Positions 20,080 through 30,203 are shown, numbered from the stretch's first letter. The stretch: 64,000 nt of DNA from Thermoproteota archaeon (GCA_027491735.1 JAOZGP010000023.1:42656-106655), one strand, 5' to 3'. The notes: generated from the sequence alone by a model not told the origin. Translations and numbers: made by a program.

Positions 20080-22776
20080 TTAAGGAGGATCTACGTGCCT
20101 CATTCTCCTCCAAGCTGCATGGGGAGGAGCTGCGGCCTTCGACGGGTAGACCTCCAGGCTCATCTCCACGTTCACGGGGAAGGGTATCGGACTCGCCATC
20201 CCCCAGATTATGGCCTCGTTGTCGTCCAGGCTCGGGAGGAAGCTTCTCATCGACTCGTCGCACTCAGTGTACCTCATTATAGCCTCCTGGTCGTTACCGT
20301 TCCTCAGTCTGAAGGAGGCTATGGTGTTGCACTGGCTTATGACGCTCTTGCTCAGATAGGCAGGCCTCTGACTCACCACAACGAATCCCAGATTGTATCC
20401 ACCGCTCTGGCTTATGGCCTCCACGAAGGCCTGAGCAACCCCCGAGGAGTGGGGATCTCCGACTACGGGAGCACCTTTCTCAGGTATGAAATACTGTGCT
20501 TCCTCCACGAGCACTATCAGGGCGAAGTTCCCCTCTCTTCTCGACTCCACCGCTCTTCTCAGGAGGTCCCTTATCATGTTTCTGGTGGCCAGGAACTGGT
20601 CCTCGTAGTTAGTGTCCAAACTGTAGTCCAATATCACCACATCGCTTGAGGAGAGGGCATCCAAGATGTCCCTCCCCTCCCCTCTCTCCCTCTCGATCCT
20701 GTGACCAAACCTCCGGAGTCTAGCCTTGATCTCTCTTATCTTCTGAATCCTGTCCTTAGATCCAAGCTCGTTCAGAAGGGTTGAGACCTCCGACAGAAGG
20801 TTATCCCTGTTCACTGGGAAACCCTTGGAGACTATGTCCTCCGCTGCCAAGACCACGATCCTCCACAGGGAGGTTCCAGGAGATATCTTCAACATCCTGG
20901 CGACGTCCTCCGGCTTGAGGAATCCAGACACTGGCACAAACCTCCTGTAGTCGTACATTACAGCAGCTTTGTTTTTTGTAAGTCCCTCGTACTCTCCTCT
21001 CCTATCCAGAACAAGAAACTTCGGCCTGACGTTCAGTCTCAGGGACTTGAGTATCAGGTTCATGGAGAACGTGCTGTTGTGCACGAAGATTCCATTTGCC
21101 AAGAAGTTCTCACAGGAAAAGACTGAGAGGTCATACACGTAGTCGTTGTATTTCACCTTTCTGACCTCAACAACTTCGTCCACGTCGAGTTCTGAGGTCA
21201 GTATCCCTATGTACTCCCTTAGAGTAATTCCTTCTCCCTTGATAGGGTCGATGTAGGCATCCTTCACCTGTCTGAGAATCTCCTGCAGAACCCTCTTTCT
21301 CTGTACCAACCTGCCAAAGTACGGTTTCAGCTTTCGACATTTGTTCAGGACGACAGTGGGGATGGTTCTCGCGGGAATGTGCCCACTTGCCGCCACGTTC
21401 TCGGTGAGGAGAAGTAGAGATGGCTCATGAATGTAGAACCCATCCCAAACGTGGTTGAACGTCGGAACTCCCAAGAGATTCAAGGCCACCGAGACCTCCA
21501 TCGATCTTCTCCGTGAGGAGGAGTAGAACCTTCTGAATACAGGATGCTCCCCACTCCCGTTGTCCACAATCCAACTGGTCCTATCGAAGAACTCCTTTAG
21601 GGCCCTGCTCCTAGGAGATCCGAGTCTTATATCTCCATACTCCACTCTCTCATTCGAAAGTCCCGCCAGAGACAGAAATCCTCCTCTAACAAGCTCCGTC
21701 ATCTCACTGTCATAGATCTCTATCCCTCCGCTCAACCTGGAGTACGAAACTCCAGCCGCCTCGGCCATGAGCTCGAGCTCGGACAGATCCTCTGAGTATA
21801 TTGTGATGCACTCGTCTTTGGCGATTCCGTCAGCGACTGCTGCTCCAAGAAGCTCCGCCTTGGCGGGATCCATCTTTCTCTTGGAAGGGATGAGAATCTT
21901 CCTGGGAACGAATACCCAGAAGTTCCCTCTCTTCAGCTTCTCGGGTCCTGTAAGCTTTATCCTTCTCCCATCCCATACGTATATCCCATGGCCTTCTGTA
22001 AGCTTTATCCTTCTCCCATTCTTCGTGATCACCTCATAGATCTCCTCCGCTGGCTCGTGCCTTATGACTGCTCTTATTGGCATCCACACGGGAGTCATAG
22101 ATCTGAAGTCCATCGCCACGGTGTAGTAGCAAGATGAATCCAGGGTGACGAGGTCCCTTCCGGAGTCGCCAGCCATGCGTCTATAGAACTCATCTATCCT
22201 CAAGATCTCCACAGTTCTCACGTCAGCGTCGAAGATGACCACTAATGTGTCTCCCGAAACACTCTTTCCTGATCTAGTCATCCCGGAAATGAACAGGTGC
22301 CCTCTAGCTATCCCGTCCAGGTCCATGCTGAAGAGAACATCAGTTCCCTTTATCCTCCCGACCACAACTCCAAGGCTCTGTCTTCCATATCTGAAGAACT
22401 CGTTGACCATCTCCTTATCGGGAAGAAAAACAGGAGAGGAAGTGGAGGGAGGGGCCTCGAGTTTGTACAGCTTGTTTGATCCGGGAATCTTATAGCCGAG
22501 AACCTCACACTCAGCGATCAGATATTCCAGATCATTCTGAAAATCCGAGTTTACCCCGAGGCTGCTAGCCATCACAGCGGTCCTTCCGACGTCCATCTCC
22601 TCGTTCACGGAGTATATGTTGTGGACTCTCATCATCAGGACCGCTTCTGGATACCACGGATGAACTGTCGCCACGAAAGATCCAATTCCAACTCTGCTCT
22701 CCCTTCTGATGACGAAGTTCACCCTGGAGGGTGTTGAGCGAGACATCACCGAGCCAACCACTTCTCCTCGTATCAA
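20080..22776 (-). CDS. herA: HerA-family DNA translocase/helicase precursor containing an intein
   Basis: Host: GHLFISGMTRSGK^[intein]^STFSMNLILKSL, DVVILDYSLDT, IVLVEEAQYFIP, VVSQRPAYLSKSVISQCNTIASFRLRN. Pairs with NurA. Confidence 0.93.
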   Translation of the reverse strand: MIRGEVVGSVMSRSTPSRVNFVIRRESRVGIGSFVATVHPWYPEAVLMMRVHNIYSVNEEMDVGRTAVMASSLGVNSDFQNDLEYLIAECEVLGYKIPGSNKLYKLEAPPSTSSPVFLPDKEMVNEFFRYGRQSLGVVVGRIKGTDVLFSMDLDGIARGHLFISGMTRSGKSVSGDTLVVIFDADVRTVEILRIDEFYRRMAGDSGRDLVTLDSSCYYTVAMDFRSMTPVWMPIRAVIRHEPAEEIYEVITKNGRRIKLTEGHGIYVWDGRRIKLTGPEKLKRGNFWVFVPRKILIPSKRKMDPAKAELLGAAVADGIAKDECITIYSEDLSELELMAEAAGVSYSRLSGGIEIYDSEMTELVRGGFLSLAGLSNERVEYGDIRLGSPRSRALKEFFDRTSWIVDNGSGEHPVFRRFYSSSRRRSMEVSVALNLLGVPTFNHVWDGFYIHEPSLLLLTENVAASGHIPARTIPTVVLNKCRKLKPYFGRLVQRKRVLQEILRQVKDAYIDPIKGEGITLREYIGILTSELDVDEVVEVRKVKYNDYVYDLSVFSCENFLANGIFVHNSTFSMNLILKSLRLNVRPKFLVLDRRGEYEGLTKNKAAVMYDYRRFVPVSGFLKPEDVARMLKISPGTSLWRIVVLAAEDIVSKGFPVNRDNLLSEVSTLLNELGSKDRIQKIREIKARLRRFGHRIERERGEGRDILDALSSSDVVILDYSLDTNYEDQFLATRNMIRDLLRRAVESRREGNFALIVLVEEAQYFIPEKGAPVVGDPHSSGVAQAFVEAISQSGGYNLGFVVVSQRPAYLSKSVISQCNTIASFRLRNGNDQEAIMRYTECDESMRSFLPSLDDNEAIIWGMASPIPFPVNVEMSLEVYPSKAAAPPHAAWRRMRHVDPP
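21076..22263 (-). mobile_element. Intein (approx. 396 aa) inserted in the HerA Walker A motif (after GK, before S/T)
   Basis: Begins SVSGDTLVVIFDADVRTVEIL (block A) and ends NDYVYDLSVFSCENFLANGIFVHN|S (blocks F/G). TEGHGIYV resembles block B; LLGAAVADG and FFDRTSWIVDNG resemble degenerate LAGLIDADG motifs. Confidence 0.92.
21948..22019. repeat. 24-bp perfect direct repeat inside the HerA intein (21948-21971 and 21996-22019)
   Basis: ctgtaagctttatccttctcccat occurs twice; encodes duplicated GRRIKLT. Confidence 0.95.
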
Positions 22777-23864
22777 ATCAGATCCTCCCCGTACTGCGGA
22801 CCAAAAGCATGCAAGACGAGCTGATCTCCAACCTCCCTCACCAACTCAGAGAGCATCCTGCGGTAGATCATCCTGACGAACTCGGTCTTCATCTTGGAGA
22901 GTCTATCAACAGCCACGACAGGAAGGGGTATCCCTACATCAGGCGTGCTCAAGTTGTAGAGGTGAGAGATCAGCTCATTTAGGTGGGGAATTGCATACTC
23001 GGGGAGATCCAAGCGAACAGGAGATCTCACACCGAATTTAGCGAATGAGGAATATATCTTGAGCTCCGAGGGGCTTACCCCCGATTCCTTGCACCAGAGG
23101 ACTAACTGATCCCACATCCAATCGGCCGGGAAAGGAGAGGTGAATTCTCCCCTGTACAACATCCCGGAGGTGAGAGCAGCATCCGGAATTTGTCTTTCGC
23201 TAGGAACTCCGGAGGCCCTAGAGATCATCGAGCTTCGAACTCTTTTCACGACGCCCACAACAGGTATATCCTGTTCTCTAGCCTCATCAAGCAGGAGGAC
23301 AAGCTCTCTTCCAGCATCTGAAAAAGTCTTGATGTAAAGCCTGCTATATCTCCTCGAGTTGGGGGAGAAGTGAGTGGAGCTCATGTTGAGAGGCCCATCT
23401 ATCAGAACAGCATCGACGGAGGAGAGAAACTTACGAGCGAGTTTGAACTGAAGTAGAAAGCCAACAAGACCAGCTATCTTTCTTCCTTCCTCAGGATCAT
23501 CACTCCTTGGAAGGAGAGTAGCGGCTATCATTGGTTTATGAAGCTTTCTAGCTCCCTGAAAGGTAGCAGAAACTCCGAACACCAGAGGAATGTACCCCAG
23601 GAGGGACTCCGGACCATTAAATCCTGAATCCACGGCAGCGGTGCAGAAGTGCGAACTGTCTACCTCAGCGCACCTCTTGATCTTCAGGAGGTCCTGAAGC
23701 CTGGAGATGAGTTCCCTCAAGTCTCTGAGCGACCTCTCAATTCTATCCTTGCCATCCTCGACCACCAGCCTCACGACTTTGTTTACTTGCTCGAAGTCAC
23801 TAAGGTAGACTTTGTAGGGCTGTTCCTTCTGAAGGTACCTCTCCAGGGTGACTCGCTGCATCAC
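22773..23864 (-). CDS. nurA: NurA 5'-3' nuclease
   Basis: AAVDSGFNGPESLLGYIPLVFGVSAT...DAVLIDGPLNM; start overlaps herA by 4 nt. Confidence 0.85.
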   Translation of the reverse strand: MMQRVTLERYLQKEQPYKVYLSDFEQVNKVVRLVVEDGKDRIERSLRDLRELISRLQDLLKIKRCAEVDSSHFCTAAVDSGFNGPESLLGYIPLVFGVSATFQGARKLHKPMIAATLLPRSDDPEEGRKIAGLVGFLLQFKLARKFLSSVDAVLIDGPLNMSSTHFSPNSRRYSRLYIKTFSDAGRELVLLLDEAREQDIPVVGVVKRVRSSMISRASGVPSERQIPDAALTSGMLYRGEFTSPFPADWMWDQLVLWCKESGVSPSELKIYSSFAKFGVRSPVRLDLPEYAIPHLNELISHLYNLSTPDVGIPLPVVAVDRLSKMKTEFVRMIYRRMLSELVREVGDQLVLHAFGPQYGEDLI

Positions 23865-24044
23865 GTCACCAACCCGAGGAAACCTTCCGGAGATTTAAAT
23901 CCTTTTGTTATTTTTCAACTCCATTGTAAGATAATCTTTTATTCATAAAAATATTTTTCGTGAGGCAGAGGAAAATTGTACAGATAGGCTTAATTTGGAT
24001 GCATAAGTTTTTATAAAAAATGTCAAAAAGAAATTTACGATACC

Positions 24045-24761
24045 ATGGAGAAGAGGCTCCTAATAACAAGCACAGATCAAAGCGATAAGGCAATAGAACA
24101 AGTGCTAAAAATGATTAAACCAGAATACATATGTCTCATCCAAGATCTAGATGGAAAATTCTCTCTCAGTGACGATCTTATGGAGAAGATTGAGTGGCTG
24201 ATTGGAGACAACCTGATCTACGTGAAAGCGAACCTAATGGACTTTCATCAGGTCATGGATGTGACCTCTGAGGTCGTCGACATGGCACGAGCTCAGGGTG
24301 TGGAGAAGATCTTCGTGAACGTCTCGCCTGGAAGCACTCCAGCCTCCCTAGCCCTCTACATGTCGGCCAGCGTCAGAGGTCTGGAGGCTGTTTTTGCTCA
24401 CAAAGAGGCAATCAAGGTCCCTGTGATTCCCTATGATGATCTTCCTGAACAAGCTATAGAGATACTCAGGGTGCTCCTGGAGGACTTCGATGGAAGAGCA
24501 TCTCTTTCGGAGCTTGCTGAGAGAGCAAATGTTGGAAGGAACAGGAGGAGAGGAAGAGGAAGGAGCAAAGTCGCTCTGGTCGATTATTACATAAATAAGT
24601 ACCTAAAACCAAGGGAGTATGTTAATACGGAATATGACAGGCGCGAGCTTTACATCTCTCTAAGTGAAAAAGGTGAGAACCTAGCCAAGAGAAGTAGAGA
24701 TCTTACAGTCTTTCCAGTGAGGATGGAGAGAGCCGTGGAGGTGAAGCAGGATGGAGCTTGA
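24045..24761 (+). CDS. CARF-like plus winged-helix transcriptional regulator (Csa3/DUF6293-like)
   Basis: Rossmann-like N-terminus with IFVNVSPGSTPASLALYMSAS and C-terminal HTH (ASLSELAERANVGRNRR...). Confidence 0.6.
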   Translation: MEKRLLITSTDQSDKAIEQVLKMIKPEYICLIQDLDGKFSLSDDLMEKIEWLIGDNLIYVKANLMDFHQVMDVTSEVVDMARAQGVEKIFVNVSPGSTPASLALYMSASVRGLEAVFAHKEAIKVPVIPYDDLPEQAIEILRVLLEDFDGRASLSELAERANVGRNRRRGRGRSKVALVDYYINKYLKPREYVNTEYDRRELYISLSEKGENLAKRSRDLTVFPVRMERAVEVKQDGA

Positions 24762-25050
24762 AACTCTCAGAGAGAAGTTGGCAGGTATTCTCCTGAAGAC
24801 GGAAGAACCTCTTTCAGCCTCTGAGCTCGCGAGGAGGTTAGATCTGGATCCGAGAAGAGGTGCGAGAATTGTCTACGAAATGCTCCCTCATGTCTCCAAG
24901 TCCATAAGAGCTAGATACGGGAAACAGGTTTATTTTGAACCTCCAACCTGCAGAAAATGTGGTTTTACTTTCTCCTCCTTCAGGAAACCTCACAAGTGCC
25001 CCAAGTGTGGAAGCGAGTGGGTAGACCCTCCCAGGTTTTTTGTAAAATAG
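24751..25050 (+). CDS. Small winged-helix protein with C-terminal zinc ribbon
   Basis: PLSASELARRLDLDPRRGARIVYEML...CRKCGFTFSSFRKPHKCPKCGSEWV; overlaps upstream gene. Confidence 0.75.
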   Translation: MELETLREKLAGILLKTEEPLSASELARRLDLDPRRGARIVYEMLPHVSKSIRARYGKQVYFEPPTCRKCGFTFSSFRKPHKCPKCGSEWVDPPRFFVK

Positions 25051-25147
25051 GGAATTTAATGACCCAAAGAATGGGAAAATGATAATGAAAATAAATAAAA
25101 TAATATAAAGGATAAGGAAAAGGTGAGAGAACAACGCGTCTGTCCTT

Positions 25148-26251
25148 TCAGCTTTCCTTCGCTTCGGATTCCTCAATGTTCTCTCCGAGAACGGCTTTTC
25201 TTATCTTCTCTATCTTCTTTCTTGGTAGAGCAAAGACTGGCTTCTCCGGCAGAAGGCCTTGAGGTCTGAATAGAGATATAGCTATTATCACCAGACCCAC
25301 GAGCATGTACTCCAGCCAGTTCGGGTTTATGGGTATAACCGATCCAATTAGATCCTTGTAGGTGTAGATCAAGGTCCTCACTATGGAGAACACGAGAACA
25401 CCAACCAGCATACCTACGTTGTTTCCGGTTCCACCCAGCATCATGTAGGCCCAAGGCCAGAAGGTCCATGTCAGCCTGCTGTAAGACACCGCCTTGAAGC
25501 TTCCTGTATAGAGAGCCCAGAGAGCGCCGCCCATGGCTGCCAGAGCACCGCCTATTATCAACACTCTAGCCCTGAGAGCCACTATATCCTTGCCGTAAAC
25601 CTCAGCTGCCAAAGGAGCGTCCCTCATTGCCTTGAGAGACCTCCCAAACGGAGACCTAGCTATCCTTTCGGCGTAGGCGAAAACCAAGAGAGCAATTCCT
25701 AGTATTATGAAGGTGGCTCCTACGAACCTCACAGGACCGGTGCCTATCCACCTGAAGACGTCCGGGATCATGACGCCCTCGGTCCCTCCAGCTATTGGAT
25801 CATAGTTCCACACCACCAGCTGGAGGACGTCACCGAAAGCAAGTAGAGTTATACCCAGATAGGCCTCTTCAAGTCTCAAAGCAGGATAAGAGCACAGATA
25901 TCCGACAATACCTCCTAGGATTGCTGCTATTATCAAGGTGAGCACGAGCATCGTTATTGAAAGCGTAGGGCTCTGGGCCAGGAGCCTGCTGAGCTCATCC
26001 ACTAGTTTGTAGTTTATCAGATGGTTAGCGTACTCCACACCGGAGGGTTTACCGTAAATCGATGCAACTATCCTCCCGGTGATCCCTCCAGCGACTAGAG
26101 CTCCCATCAAAACCGTCAGGACCCTTCCAAACTGAGGTATGTCTGCAAAACCAACCTCCAAGTTCAAGCTTATTGTGACTATTAAACCCACTGCGAAGTT
26201 TATCAGGATATTTAACAGGAGAGGATTAGCGAAGATGTCCTCTATCCCCAT
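25148..26251 (-). CDS. Branched-chain amino-acid ABC transporter permease (LivM-like)
   Basis: Multi-TM; EEAYLGITLLAFGDVLQLVVWN, SPFGRSLKAMRDAPLAAEVYGKD. Confidence 0.93.
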   Translation of the reverse strand: MGIEDIFANPLLLNILINFAVGLIVTISLNLEVGFADIPQFGRVLTVLMGALVAGGITGRIVASIYGKPSGVEYANHLINYKLVDELSRLLAQSPTLSITMLVLTLIIAAILGGIVGYLCSYPALRLEEAYLGITLLAFGDVLQLVVWNYDPIAGGTEGVMIPDVFRWIGTGPVRFVGATFIILGIALLVFAYAERIARSPFGRSLKAMRDAPLAAEVYGKDIVALRARVLIIGGALAAMGGALWALYTGSFKAVSYSRLTWTFWPWAYMMLGGTGNNVGMLVGVLVFSIVRTLIYTYKDLIGSVIPINPNWLEYMLVGLVIIAISLFRPQGLLPEKPVFALPRKKIEKIRKAVLGENIEESEAKES

Positions 26252-26266
26252 TCTCTATCCCTCCCT

Positions 26267-27286
26267 TTAGATCTTCACTCCAAGCTTGCCCAGAACCTTC
26301 TTCCAGTCTATCGTTGCCAGGCCTCGCGGGAAGAACAGCAGAGTTATCACCATGGCGACCATTGGTATGATGGGTCTGTACGCACAGATCCATCCTCCAA
26401 GAGCGACCGATAAAGAGTAGGTTCCAAGCTGCTCAACCATGCCTATGAGAAATCCTCCCAGTATGCTTGCAATGATGCTGTCCAACCCTCCGACAATGGA
26501 TCCGGCAAAGAGTGTTACTAAGATAGTCATGCCAACAGACGGATATCCACTTATAGTCAAAGATAAGAAAGCTCCACTTAGGCCAGCCATTCCACCTCCA
26601 AGTAACCAGGCCGCCAGATATATCTTCTCGGGATTTATTCCCAGCACCTGAGCCAGCTCCGGGTTTTCTATGGTCGTTCTCATGGCTATTCCGAAGTTAG
26701 TTCTTGTCATAAATAGATATATTCCTATAGTTACTAGTATGACAGATATAAACGATACTACGGGAACGGCCCTTATCTCCGTGGCCCCCATCCTCATGAT
26801 GATTGGATCCTTCAGCTCCATCACGAAGTATCTGGCGCTCAGCTTGTAGACCTCTGTAAGGTAGTCAGCGAACACATTTAGGAATGCGAAGAAGATCAAA
26901 TCCACACCCAAAGTGGACATCATCAGGGTTACCATGTCTGCTTTTCTCTTCAGAAGATACCTGTTGACGAAGAAGTATGTCACAAATCCTAAAAATGCGG
27001 AGAAAAGTGCAGCTGGAATCACATAGTAGTAAGGACTTCCGCCGAGCAGAGACATCATAGCATACACTATGTAGAAACCCCAAGCCACCTTGGACGCGTG
27101 AGCAAAGTTGAACGTGCCGGTTGCCATGTATATCAGCGTTATACCCGCAGCCGCCAGAGCTATACCACCAGAATAGGCAATTGCTCTCGTAAATATCTCT
27201 ATCAACGCATCGACACCCCCTCGTAACCTACGTGACTGAAACAACGATATCCTATTGTGACGCTTCTCTTGAAGGGAGAATTGCAT
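26267..27286 (-). CDS. Branched-chain amino-acid ABC transporter permease (LivH-like)
   Basis: GITLIYMATGTFNFAHA..., TNFGIAMRTTIENPELAQVLGINPEKIY; annotated start may be long. Confidence 0.9.
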   Translation of the reverse strand: MQFSLQEKRHNRISLFQSRRLRGGVDALIEIFTRAIAYSGGIALAAAGITLIYMATGTFNFAHASKVAWGFYIVYAMMSLLGGSPYYYVIPAALFSAFLGFVTYFFVNRYLLKRKADMVTLMMSTLGVDLIFFAFLNVFADYLTEVYKLSARYFVMELKDPIIMRMGATEIRAVPVVSFISVILVTIGIYLFMTRTNFGIAMRTTIENPELAQVLGINPEKIYLAAWLLGGGMAGLSGAFLSLTISGYPSVGMTILVTLFAGSIVGGLDSIIASILGGFLIGMVEQLGTYSLSVALGGWICAYRPIIPMVAMVITLLFFPRGLATIDWKKVLGKLGVKI

Positions 27287-27539
27287 TTTTTAAACTTTTT
27301 GTTTTGAGTTAATAACTTTAACTCTTTCAAAAACATTAATCCCTTCTGTGGAGAACTGTCAGAAGTATCGCTACAGTGACATGATAGAATCCCTCAGAAA
27401 AAACTCCCTAGCATCGGATAGGAGAAAAGACAAGAGTTTATGGAAACCTATCTGTTCTGAGGATCGTTGAGGTAGGTTTTGAGGACAGAGATCTTTTGAA
27501 AGTGGTCTCTGAGAGTGTGAGATCCAAACCGGGTTTCAG

Positions 27540-27585
27540 GACGATCACCACCTGGGTCCCTCGACGATCACCACCTGGGTCCCTC
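27540..27585. repeat. Perfect 23-bp tandem duplication (gacgatcaccacctgggtccctc x2)
   Basis: Read directly in the intergenic region upstream of the SBP gene. Confidence 0.95.
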
Positions 27586-27883
27586 TTTGATTTGAAGATC
27601 TGGGGATCTAGAACTATGATCGACACTGTTTTAGACAAAAAGCTCCTGTCTAAAGATAAGTCGACACGTCCTGGAGAGATGATGGTTTTTGTATAACGAT
27701 GCCTCAGCAAACCCTCCTGAGCAAAGTAAAAAATTTTACTGAATTTATCGATATCAGCTCCTACGAAGTTTTCCTTAGGATTTCAGTTAAGTCAGTTGTG
27801 CTTATCCTCTTGCTTCAGAAAAAAATTTATATTAGTCCTGGTGACTCCTAGGATAGATCAACTCTCGAGGAGGTCTAAGAGAT

Positions 27884-29203
27884 ATGGACTCCAAGGTTGC
27901 GTACGCCCTGATGTTGATATGCCTGCTCATAGGAGTGGGCATAGGATGGGCGGCCAAGCCTACGCCCAAGGCCCCAACTGGAGGAGGTGCGCCCACAAAG
28001 GCTCAATGCCCGAAGTGCCCAACCGGTCTTAGCGGTGAGGTCCCGATAGGTGCCCTTCTCTCATTGACCGGAGCTCTCTCAAATTATGGAGAGAACAGTG
28101 AAGTGGCTCTCAAACTTGCTGAGAAGCAGATAAATGAGTGGCTTGCCTCTATAGGAGAGAAGTGGAGGATAAAGGTCTACTATGAGGACACTGCCACCGA
28201 TCCAAAGACCGCACTGGACAAGATGCAGGCCCTCTACGGAAAGGGTGTGAAGATCTTCATAGGACCGATGACCAGTGCTGAGGTGAGCACTGTTAAGAAC
28301 TATGCTGATGCCAACAAGCTTCTCGTGATATCTCAGTCCTCCACGTCCCCTGCCCTCAGCATCTCCGACGATATGGTGTTCAGGTACTGCCCTGATGACA
28401 CCATTCAGGGTCCGGCAGCTGCTCACACCGCTTTTCAGCTCGGGGTTAGGCATCTTGTCGTGGTATGGAGAGGAGATACTTGGGGAGATGGACTTGCTGA
28501 GACCACAATAGAGGCCTTCAACAAGTTGGTGAAGGAGAAGGGAGTGCAGGGTGAAGCGATAAAGGGAATAAGGTACGATCCGAATGCTAAGGAGTTCTCC
28601 ACTGAAGCTGCCAAGCTCAACCAGATTGTTAGCGATCTCGTCCAGAAGTACGGCAAAGATGAGGTAGGTGTTTCTTTCATAGGTTTCACGGAGTACGTTG
28701 CTTTCGCTGCTGCGGCATCTCAATATCCTGTCCTTAGCGAGGTCCTCTGGATCGGTTCTGATGGAACTGCTGACACCCCACAGATAGTGCAGAATCCGAG
28801 CATAGCCGAGTTTGCCATAAAGACGAGGTTCCTCAACCCGATATTCGCTCCGTCCAGCTCTCCGTTCCTGGATGAGGTCAAGAGCTACGTGAAGCAGAAG
28901 CTCGGTAGGGAACCTGACAGCTACGCCTACGCTGCCTACGATGCCCTCTGGACTGCGGCCATAGCGCTTGAGATGACGAAATCCTACGATCCTGTGACCA
29001 TAGCTAAGATACTACCGAGCGTCGTCAAGAGATATATGGGTGCTTCTGGAAACTTCCAGCTCAACAAGTACGGTGACAGGGCGTTCTCCGATTACTTCCT
29101 GAGGGTGGTTGTGAAGAAGAACGGCAAGTACACCTGGGACACTGCTGGAGTTTACCGTTGCTCCACTGGAGTGGTCGAGTTCTCCAGCTGGTTCAAACCA
29201 TGA
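27884..29203 (+). CDS. Branched-chain amino-acid ABC transporter substrate-binding protein
   Basis: N-terminal TM; GEVPIGALLSLTGALSNYGENSEVALKLAEKQIN; type I PBP. Confidence 0.93.
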   Translation: MDSKVAYALMLICLLIGVGIGWAAKPTPKAPTGGGAPTKAQCPKCPTGLSGEVPIGALLSLTGALSNYGENSEVALKLAEKQINEWLASIGEKWRIKVYYEDTATDPKTALDKMQALYGKGVKIFIGPMTSAEVSTVKNYADANKLLVISQSSTSPALSISDDMVFRYCPDDTIQGPAAAHTAFQLGVRHLVVVWRGDTWGDGLAETTIEAFNKLVKEKGVQGEAIKGIRYDPNAKEFSTEAAKLNQIVSDLVQKYGKDEVGVSFIGFTEYVAFAAAASQYPVLSEVLWIGSDGTADTPQIVQNPSIAEFAIKTRFLNPIFAPSSSPFLDEVKSYVKQKLGREPDSYAYAAYDALWTAAIALEMTKSYDPVTIAKILPSVVKRYMGASGNFQLNKYGDRAFSDYFLRVVVKKNGKYTWDTAGVYRCSTGVVEFSSWFKP

Positions 29204-29438
29204 GCTATTGAACTCTTCCTTTACTTTTTCATTATCAACATTATTAGTTTTTGAGTTCCCGAGCAGTGATCTAAGCCCTCTTTCTGCTCTTTCAACTCAG
29301 AGCAAACGACTCATCTACACCACGTGCATCTGTTTTTATAACCGCTCTAAGCTCCACGAGTGGAAGAAAATTTTTTTATTAAGTAAGTCAAGGATTCTCC
29401 AGCTTGAGATCGAAGCGGTGGAAGATTGGTGATGCTCC

Positions 29439-30203
29439 ATGGGCTCCGAGAAGTATATACTTCAGACGGATGACCTAGTGAAACGTTTCGGAGGACTGGT
29501 GGCAGTCGACCACGTCAACTTGAGGGTTAAGCGGAACACGATAACGATGCTCATGGGACCTAATGGTGCTGGCAAGTCCACCCTCGTCAACACATGCACA
29601 GGAGTGCTCAAGCCGGACGGGGGGAAGGTCATCTTCGATGGACAAGATATAACAGGTTGGCCTCCCCATGAGGTGTACAGGTCTGGATTTGTGAGAACGT
29701 TCCAGATACCTCTTCCCTTCCAGTTTCTAACGGTCCTTGAGAATGTGCTCGTGGCTCTTCCCAATTCCGGTGAGAACCCGATAAAGGCCCCCATAAGGGG
29801 ATTATGGGATAAGGAGGAGGAAGAGAACGTCAAAAGAGCTTTTGAAATACTGAAGATGGTCGGGCTTGATACCCACTGGAACTGGCAGGCCTTCAGGCTT
29901 GGAGGAGGTCAGCTTAAGATGTTGGAGGTCTCCAGAGCTCTTGCTACGGGAGCCAAGCTGATAGCCCTGGACGAGCCGATAGGCGGGGTCGACCCTGCAT
30001 ATGCTGACAACATACTCTCCAACATAAGGAGGTTGAAGGAGACTCTGGACGTGTCCTTTCTGCTCATAGAGCACAGGATAGACATTGCCCTTCCATACGC
30101 AGACTACGTGTACGTCATGGACAGGGGTGCTGTGATAGCTGAGGGCATTCCGGACGAGATAAAGAACAACCCCAAGGTCATTGATGTTTACATAGGAGAG
30201 TAG
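29439..30203 (+). CDS. Branched-chain amino-acid ABC transporter ATPase (LivG-like)
   Basis: GPNGAGKSTLVNTCTG, GGGQLKMLEVSRAL, ALDEPIGGVDP. Confidence 0.95.
   Translation: MGSEKYILQTDDLVKRFGGLVAVDHVNLRVKRNTITMLMGPNGAGKSTLVNTCTGVLKPDGGKVIFDGQDITGWPPHEVYRSGFVRTFQIPLPFQFLTVLENVLVALPNSGENPIKAPIRGLWDKEEEENVKRAFEILKMVGLDTHWNWQAFRLGGGQLKMLEVSRALATGAKLIALDEPIGGVDPAYADNILSNIRRLKETLDVSFLLIEHRIDIALPYADYVYVMDRGAVIAEGIPDEIKNNPKVIDVYIGE

Noticed and set aside
19895-20263. 122-aa minus ORF overlapping the herA 3' end
   Set aside because: Out of frame with herA over much of its length, charged low-complexity; not supported.
27420-27696. Possible remnant protein LRIVEVGFEDRDLLKVVSESVRSKPGFRTI...
   Set aside because: Could not be tied to any family, and the 23-bp tandem duplication disrupts any continuous reading.
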